A DNA stretch of 64,000 nt, from assembly GCA_030430575.1 (NCBI GenBank), contig JAUIKF010000021.1:1-64000 (forward strand), given 5' to 3'. A program made the position numbers and the translations under genes. The stretch comes from Bacteroidia bacterium (GTDB lineage: Bacteria; Bacteroidota; Bacteroidia; J057). How positions within the stretch are numbered: position 1 is the first letter of the stretch; the number at the start of each line of letters is the position of its first letter. Under the pieces are notes generated by a model that worked only from the letters and a program-made list of their open reading frames with translations, did no database searches and was not told where the DNA came from. This document shows, piece after piece, positions 58,727 through 64,000 of this stretch.

Positions 58727-61669
58727 ATGGGAACATACAATTTCAGAGAAATAGAGAAAAAGTGGCAGAAGTACTGGAAAGAGAACCGGTCTTTTGTAGC
58801 AGAAAAGGTAAGTGAAAAGCCCAAATTTTATGTCTTGGACATGTTTCCCTACCCTTCAGGAGCGGGATTGCATGTGGGCCATCCGCTCGGCTATATCGCC
58901 ACGGACGTCATGACGCGCTATAAGCGCGCCAAGGGCTTCAATGTATTGCACCCTATGGGCTTTGACTCCTTTGGATTACCGGCCGAGCAGTACGCTTTGC
59001 AGACAGGCATTCACCCTACAGAAACCACTCGCGTCAACTGTCAGCGGTATTGGGAGCAAATGGAAATGCTCGGGTTTCACTATGACCCCGATGCTGTTTT
59101 GCGGACGAGTGATCCAGATTATTACAAATGGACCCAATGGATTTTCCTCCGTTTGTTTGAGCATTGGTATGACAAATCTGCAGAGGTCGCCAAGCCTATT
59201 TCGGAATTGTTAGCGGAATTTGAGAAAAATGGGAATACCCAGATTCACGCCGCTACAGACCAAAAGGAATCCTTCACTGGGGCTGAATGGAAGGCCATGA
59301 CACCCAAAGCACAAAATGATGTGCTTATGAATTATCGTTTGGCTTATAATAGCTACGCGACCGTGAACTGGTGCCCTGCCCTCGGCACCGTCCTCGCCAA
59401 TGACGAGGTCAAGGAAGGCCGCTCAGAGCGCGGCAATCACCCCGTAGAGCGCAGGTCTATGCGCCAGTGGATGCTCCGCATCACCGCCTATGCAGATCGC
59501 TTATTATACGACTTGGAAGACCTCGACTGGTCCGACGCTATGAAGGCCATGCAGGCCAACTGGATCGGCCGCTCTACAGGTGCGAATATTATCTATGAGG
59601 TAGCTGATTTTCCCGAAGAACAGATCGAAGTCTTCACCACACGTCCCGACACAATCTTTGGGAATACCTTTATGGTATTGGCCCCTGAGCATCCATTGGT
59701 CGAAAAGATCACTACTTCGGAGAAAAAAGAAGAGGTAGACGAATATATCGCTTGGGCGAAGAACCGTACAGAGCGTGAGCGAATCGCAGATACGCGCAAG
59801 ACCGGTGTACATACAGGCGGCTACGCCATTCATCCCTTTACAGGGAAGAAGCTCCCTGTCTGGATCTCCGACTACGTCGTGATTACCTATGGCACAGGCG
59901 CCATCATGGCAGTTCCAGGCCACGACCAGCGCGACTGGGAATTCGCCAAAATATTTGACTTGGACATCGTAGAGGTGGTTTCTGGCGGCGACATCAGCAT
60001 AGAAGCCTTTAATTCGAAAGATGACCCCATGGTTAACTCCGATTTCCTCAACGGCCTTCCAGCCCATGAGGCCATCACTGCGACGATCGCGGCATTGGAG
60101 GAACGAGGCATCGGCCACGGAGAGGTAACCTATCGCCTCCGCGATGTGATCTGGTCGCGCCAGCGCTACTGGGGCGAACCCACGCCCATTGTCTTCAAAG
60201 ACGGCGTAGCAAGTGGGATTAGCAACGATGAGTTGCCTTTGGAGCTTCCACACCTCGAAGTCTATAAGCCTTCAGAAGCGGGCGAACCGCCGCTTGCACG
60301 GGCCGGCGATAGCTATCGCCATTTGCCAGATGGCAGCGAGCGCGACCTCAACACCATGCCAGGTGCTGCGGGCTCTAGCTGGTATTTCTTCCGCTATTTT
60401 GATAGAGAAAATGATACAGCCTTCGCCGACCCTGAACGCATCAAATACTGGATGCCAGTAGACTTGTATGTGGGTGGTACGGAGCATGCCGTAGGGCACT
60501 TATTGTATTCAAGGTTTTGGACCAAATTCTTATATGATTTGGACTTAAGCCCTGTGAAAGAGCCTTTCAAAAAGTTGGTCAACCAAGGCATGATTCAAGG
60601 GGTTTCGGAGAAAACTATCATGGTGACTGTACCTACTACCACCATTTTTGGCAAGGATAAACAAGGCAATTGGCACGCCCATGACGTCTCTCATGATCCA
60701 GTGACGGTATTTGTGAGTACTTCCATTTCTGATAAATACCCTGATTTTCAAGGAGAGAATGGTGCTCGTCGTGCAGAGATTCCTATTTATATCAAATACG
60801 TACAACACTACGGCCTTTCCACACCTTCTTATCTCGATGGAGAAAGCATCAAGGAAATCCGAAAATGGCGCCCAGAATACGCTGATGCGGTTTTTGTAGC
60901 TGAAGGCGGGTATTATCAAAGTGGCATATTCCACCCCTTTGGAAACGATGCGAGTGAGCACATTTTCACCAAAACTGAAGTGGAAAAGATGTCCAAATCC
61001 AAGTTTAACGTCGTCAATCCCGACGATGTGATCGCGGAAGTGGGCACTGACACCTTTCGTTTGTTTGAAATGTTCTTGGGACCATTGGAACAAAGCAAAC
61101 CCTGGGATACCCAGAGTATCAACGGAGTCTATAAATTTCTCCGTAGAACCTGGGACTTGGTGATGGACGATGACAACCAAGTCAATGTCTCAGAAGAGGA
61201 ACCCAATAAGGCTGAATTGAAAGCCTTGCACCTTGCGATCAAGCAGACGCAAGAAGGCATTGAACGCCTTTCTTTCAATACCTGTGTACCAGGGTTTATG
61301 ACCTTGATCAATTCGCTCACCAAGCTCAATTGTCGCAAACGGGCCATTTTGGAGCCGTTTATTGTGATCATGGCGCCTTTTGCCCCCCACTTCTGTGAAG
61401 AATTGTGGGAAGCTCTGGGGCATGAAGGAAGCATCCTCGATGTGCCTTTCCCTGAGTGGAAAGAAGCCTATATCGCCGAAGACGAAATCGAATACCCGAT
61501 TCAAGTCAACGGCAAGGTGCGCAGCAAACTCACCGTACCCAAAGACGCTTCACGCGAGGCTGTCACAGAAGCCGTATTGGCTGATGAGAAGGTACAAGAA
61601 TACCTCAATGGAAATCCACCGCGTAAGGTCATTGTGGTGCCTGGAAGGATTGTCAATGTGGTAATCTAA
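58727..61669 (+). CDS. leuS: Leucyl-tRNA synthetase
   Basis: 980 residues from MGTYNFREIEKKWQKYW (58727); 35 further in-frame codons upstream belong to a repeat region. Charges tRNA-Leu. HIGH motif as HVGH (49-52) in PYPSGAGLHVGHPLGY; the CP1 editing domain includes VFTTRPDTIFG and the TGAIMAVPGHDQRDWEF segment. KMSKS is intact at 754-758. The protein is about 110 residues longer than E. coli LeuRS because of insertions before KMSKS (for example around TTTIFGKDKQGNWHAHDVS), which is normal in Bacteroidota. Essential housekeeping gene. Confidence 0.96.
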   Translation: MGTYNFREIEKKWQKYWKENRSFVAEKVSEKPKFYVLDMFPYPSGAGLHVGHPLGYIATDVMTRYKRAKGFNVLHPMGFDSFGLPAEQYALQTGIHPTETTRVNCQRYWEQMEMLGFHYDPDAVLRTSDPDYYKWTQWIFLRLFEHWYDKSAEVAKPISELLAEFEKNGNTQIHAATDQKESFTGAEWKAMTPKAQNDVLMNYRLAYNSYATVNWCPALGTVLANDEVKEGRSERGNHPVERRSMRQWMLRITAYADRLLYDLEDLDWSDAMKAMQANWIGRSTGANIIYEVADFPEEQIEVFTTRPDTIFGNTFMVLAPEHPLVEKITTSEKKEEVDEYIAWAKNRTERERIADTRKTGVHTGGYAIHPFTGKKLPVWISDYVVITYGTGAIMAVPGHDQRDWEFAKIFDLDIVEVVSGGDISIEAFNSKDDPMVNSDFLNGLPAHEAITATIAALEERGIGHGEVTYRLRDVIWSRQRYWGEPTPIVFKDGVASGISNDELPLELPHLEVYKPSEAGEPPLARAGDSYRHLPDGSERDLNTMPGAAGSSWYFFRYFDRENDTAFADPERIKYWMPVDLYVGGTEHAVGHLLYSRFWTKFLYDLDLSPVKEPFKKLVNQGMIQGVSEKTIMVTVPTTTIFGKDKQGNWHAHDVSHDPVTVFVSTSISDKYPDFQGENGARRAEIPIYIKYVQHYGLSTPSYLDGESIKEIRKWRPEYADAVFVAEGGYYQSGIFHPFGNDASEHIFTKTEVEKMSKSKFNVVNPDDVIAEVGTDTFRLFEMFLGPLEQSKPWDTQSINGVYKFLRRTWDLVMDDDNQVNVSEEEPNKAELKALHLAIKQTQEGIERLSFNTCVPGFMTLINSLTKLNCRKRAILEPFIVIMAPFAPHFCEELWEALGHEGSILDVPFPEWKEAYIAEDEIEYPIQVNGKVRSKLTVPKDASREAVTEAVLADEKVQEYLNGNPPRKVIVVPGRIVNVVI

Positions 61670-61671
61670 GA

Positions 61672-61768
61672 TAAGTTTTACGTTCTATGTTCTAAGTTCT
61701 AGGATACCTCTTTGAGCTTAAAATATAGAACGTAGAACATAAAACTTAGAACTTAGAACGTTCTTCTC
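61672..61768. repeat. Intergenic palindrome, GTTCTAAGTTCTAG vocabulary
   Basis: TACGTTCTATGTTCTAAGTT on the left pairs with ATAGAACGTAGAACATAAAA and CTTAGAACTTAGAACG on the right, around GATACCTCTTTGAGC. Related words occur at 19.14 and 29.51-29.77 kb. Located between leuS and the flippase gene on the same strand. Confidence 0.75.
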
Positions 61769-61769
61769 C

Positions 61770-63221
61770 ATGCGCTCCAACAACGTCTTTCAGGCTACGA
61801 TCATCTTCTACGTCCTGGCCTTTTTGCAGCCAGCGATCAACTTTTTCTTGTTGCCGGTCTACCTGAATTACTTTCAGCCTGACGACTATGCGCTGTATAC
61901 CTTGATGATCCGCATCTCCTCACTGGTGAGCATGTTTGCGGCCCTTAGGATCAATGCGGCCATGTATCCCTTTTATTACGACTTCAAAAAAGACCCCAAG
62001 AAGCTGGATCAGTTTCTGGGGAATGTGATTTTGTTCTCACTGGTGAGTGGGGGGCTATTTTTGCTGCTATCCCTTCCCCTAGGGCCATTGGCCTTTGATT
62101 GGGTATTTGGGGATGAAAGCATCACCTTCTTCCCCTATGGCATCATGGCTGTAGGGATCGGCTTGACAGAAGTGTTGTTTTTACCGTTTGTCATTTACCT
62201 AAAAAATGAAAAAAAGCTGGTCTATTATGGCCTTTTATACCTCTTGTTGATCTTTTTCACGGTAGGGCTGCAGGTCTTTCTGATTATTTTCCTTGAATTA
62301 GGGGTAAAGGGAGCCTTATTGGCCAAGTTGATTGCGGGATGTGTGGTGGTCCTGTATGTGTTGGGACTAAATGCAAAAAGGCTGCTGATGCGCATCGATT
62401 GGAACCAATTACGGCAAGCCCTCTCCTACTCTGTTCCGCTGATCCCTGCCATGCTCATCGCCTGGTTTTACGTGTCTGGTGATCGCTTTTTTATGGAGCG
62501 CTTGCTCGACCTCAAGGCCGTGGGAATCTATAGTTTGCTGATCACCATCGTTTCCCTCACCAGTATGGCCTCAGAAGCCCTTGCCAATGCCTTACAGCCA
62601 TTTCTTTTCGAATATTACAGCGAAGGCGTCAGCAGTCATCGGCAGAAAATCAATCAACTCTTCCAGATGTTTGCCCACCTCCAATTGCTGGTGAGTTCAG
62701 GCCTGATTATGCTTGGGAGCAACCTTCATTTTTTGACAGACAATACGGACTACCTTTCCATCACGGGATTTGTAGCCGTAGGTACCGTCATTTACTTGAT
62801 CGCTGGCTATGCCAAATTATTCCGCTTGACACTTGTCTATAAAAAAGCATCCAAAGAGATCTCTATGATCGCTTTTCTCAATGTGCTGGTACTTGCAGCA
62901 GCCTACTGGATCATGATCCCTCGCTGGCAGATTTGGGGCGCCATCGGCGCAAACATGCTCAGCAACCTCCTCTTGCTCACCGCCTTCTGGTGGGCTTCCA
63001 AGCGTCACCTTCATTTGCCCATTCAGGTAAAGGGCTTTGTCTTTATTCCGCTAGTGATTCTGGGAGGCATCCTTTTGATGAGCCTTATAGCCCATCAAGA
63101 AGTCATGAGTTTCTCCCTCATGGGTCTGCTCCAGTTTTTGGGAACTGCGACGGTCCTGATTTGGATCAATAAAAAGGAGATTGCGGAGCAATGGAGGAAG
63201 ATAAGAGGTCTGAACGTCTGA
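61770..63221 (+). CDS. Oligosaccharide flippase / polysaccharide export protein (MOP superfamily)
   Basis: 483 residues with about 13-14 hydrophobic spans in the arrangement of Wzx-like flippases (FYVLAFLQPAINFFLLPVYL at the N terminus; YSVPLIPAMLIAWFYVSGDR, the characteristic span-7 region; FMERLLDLKAVGIYSLLITI). These proteins move lipid-linked sugar units across the inner membrane. The downstream FkbM-type methyltransferase supports membership in a surface polysaccharide or glycolipid locus that continues past 64000. Start ATG at 61770 immediately follows a palindrome. Confidence 0.88.
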   Translation: MRSNNVFQATIIFYVLAFLQPAINFFLLPVYLNYFQPDDYALYTLMIRISSLVSMFAALRINAAMYPFYYDFKKDPKKLDQFLGNVILFSLVSGGLFLLLSLPLGPLAFDWVFGDESITFFPYGIMAVGIGLTEVLFLPFVIYLKNEKKLVYYGLLYLLLIFFTVGLQVFLIIFLELGVKGALLAKLIAGCVVVLYVLGLNAKRLLMRIDWNQLRQALSYSVPLIPAMLIAWFYVSGDRFFMERLLDLKAVGIYSLLITIVSLTSMASEALANALQPFLFEYYSEGVSSHRQKINQLFQMFAHLQLLVSSGLIMLGSNLHFLTDNTDYLSITGFVAVGTVIYLIAGYAKLFRLTLVYKKASKEISMIAFLNVLVLAAAYWIMIPRWQIWGAIGANMLSNLLLLTAFWWASKRHLHLPIQVKGFVFIPLVILGGILLMSLIAHQEVMSFSLMGLLQFLGTATVLIWINKKEIAEQWRKIRGLNV

Positions 63222-63350
63222 TTGGCCGAGCGTCCGAAAGGAAAAATCCGTGATAATCTGTGGAATCTGTGGCTGAATTCTTCTCCCCTCGCTAAAGTCC
63301 TTGATAAATCAAAACGATCAGACAATCAGACTATAGACGTTCAGACTTCC
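63205..63350. repeat. Two intergenic palindromes at the flippase end
   Basis: GTCTGAACGTCTGATTG (63207-63223, reaching into the flippase stop) pairs with CAATCAGACTATAGACGTTC (63325-63344). Inside lies AATCCGTGATAATCTGTGGA and ATCTGTGG, a single arm of the 58.6 kb vocabulary. Confidence 0.6.
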
Positions 63351-63394
63351 CCCCCTTTCAGTTTGCCCACATTTTAAATACTTTTGTCGCCGTT

Positions 63395-64000
63395 ATGGGA
63401 TTTCGAAAAATATTGAGTTGGCCGGGCCAATGGATGGTGTTGCGGCGTGCCGTAGGAGCGGGGAATGCCACCCGTCTGATGTGGCAAAAGTATGTGCAAC
63501 GCGCTGCCATTTTGCACTTCCAACGACCTTCAGGCCCCATGTATGTTAACAATGACGAATCGGCGATCTTTCACATCGTGCATTCCCTGCACAAGATGCA
63601 AAAACTGGTGGACAGCCTGGAGGGAGATTGTAAGGTGGCGGTGGATGTGGGGGGAAATAATGGCTGGTTTTCTCGGTTGCTGAAGGAGCGTTATCCAGCC
63701 GCAAAAGTCTATGTTCTGGAGCCATTCGAAGGCTTGGCAGCCATGATTCACAAGAATCTCGAAGGGATGGGAGAATATAAATTGGTCCAAAAGGCCATGA
63801 CAGATGTTGTGGGGGAAAAGTTGCCCTTTTTTGTCAATCCCGATAGCCTCCAGACCAATTCCCTGATGAAGTCCTCTGTGACGCCCTACGAAACCGCCAC
63901 AGCCATCCAAACTGATTATGTGGAGTCTATTACCCTTGACCACCTTTTTTCTACCCTAAATACCGCTCAAATCGACGTGCTCAAAGTAGATGTTCAAGGC
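63395..64000 (+). CDS. FkbM family methyltransferase (truncated by window end)
   Basis: Starts ATG at 63395 and stays open for 202 codons to the last base, so the C-terminal part is missing. SAM-binding motif I is VAVDVGGNNGWFSRLL (near residue 85), followed by VYVLEPFEGLAAMIHKNL, the motif II region (KAMTDVVGEKLPFFVN), SITLDHLF and IDVLKVDVQG, an order typical of FkbM methyltransferases. Such enzymes O-methylate sugars or small molecules; beside a flippase gene, methylation of a surface glycan is a reasonable inference. 173 bases separate it from the flippase. Confidence 0.88.
   Translation, partial: MGFRKILSWPGQWMVLRRAVGAGNATRLMWQKYVQRAAILHFQRPSGPMYVNNDESAIFHIVHSLHKMQKLVDSLEGDCKVAVDVGGNNGWFSRLLKERYPAAKVYVLEPFEGLAAMIHKNLEGMGEYKLVQKAMTDVVGEKLPFFVNPDSLQTNSLMKSSVTPYETATAIQTDYVESITLDHLFSTLNTAQIDVLKVDVQG

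Overview
The window is chromosomal DNA from a member of the Bacteroidota, most likely the Saprospiria (Lewinella/Haliscomenobacter-like). Several things point there: secreted proteins ending in type IX secretion (T9SS) sorting domains, gliding-motility ABC transporter genes (gldA, gldF, gldG), a DAHP synthase-chorismate mutase fusion, promoters of the TTTG-N19/20-TAnnTTTG type, and a CHAT-STAND-WD40 conflict protein of the kind common in large, multicellular-type genomes. Species cannot be read from the sequence. There is no rRNA, no prophage and no CRISPR array.

Layout. 0-3 kb: an envelope protein with a coiled coil, then aromatic amino acid synthesis. 3.4-8.8 kb: a defence-like block made of a CHAT protease-nSTAND1 ATPase-WD40 protein started by TTG, followed by an AbiEi/AbiEii toxin-antitoxin pair with its own recognisable promoter. 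9-16.4 kb: two tandem paralogues of about 1085 residues with ELWxxDGT repeats and T9SS signals. 16.8-22 kb: methylmalonyl-CoA mutase, an odd 112-nt tRNA-like gene, an Lrp/AsnC regulator and sigma-54. 22-29.5 kb: HD hydrolase, YbhN-type membrane protein, gldA-gldF-gldG-DUF4340 and a sulfatase-modifying-factor-type lipoprotein. 29.8-36.6 kb: a membrane-anchored HsdR_N-like nuclease and three secreted proteins. 37-42.5 kb: a TPR histidine kinase with a LytTR response regulator, and a conserved Bacteroidota protein of unknown role. 42.6-51.1 kb: T9SS cargo, a short-chain dehydrogenase, a pair of paralogous lipoproteins and a small overlapping three-gene unit. 51.4-64 kb: mostly housekeeping genes (gamma-glutamyltransferase, thioredoxin reductase, a NYN/OST-HTH protein, cysteine desulfurase, leucyl-tRNA synthetase), ending in a flippase and a truncated FkbM methyltransferase that suggest a surface polysaccharide locus continuing past the edge.

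The least expected layer is between the genes. Almost every junction carries a long inverted repeat. Arms are built from short degenerate words that differ from junction to junction but pair with each other. On top of this sit a double-hairpin repeat (family A), a repeat with GTGTGTAAAAAG ends (family B), and at least three MITE-like insertions. One MITE type is inserted twice into the same hairpin of family A; another has a matching empty site 150 bases away. The best candidates for new biology are the CHAT-STAND-WD40/AbiE block, the tRNA-like gene, the membrane-anchored nuclease and the intergenic palindrome system.
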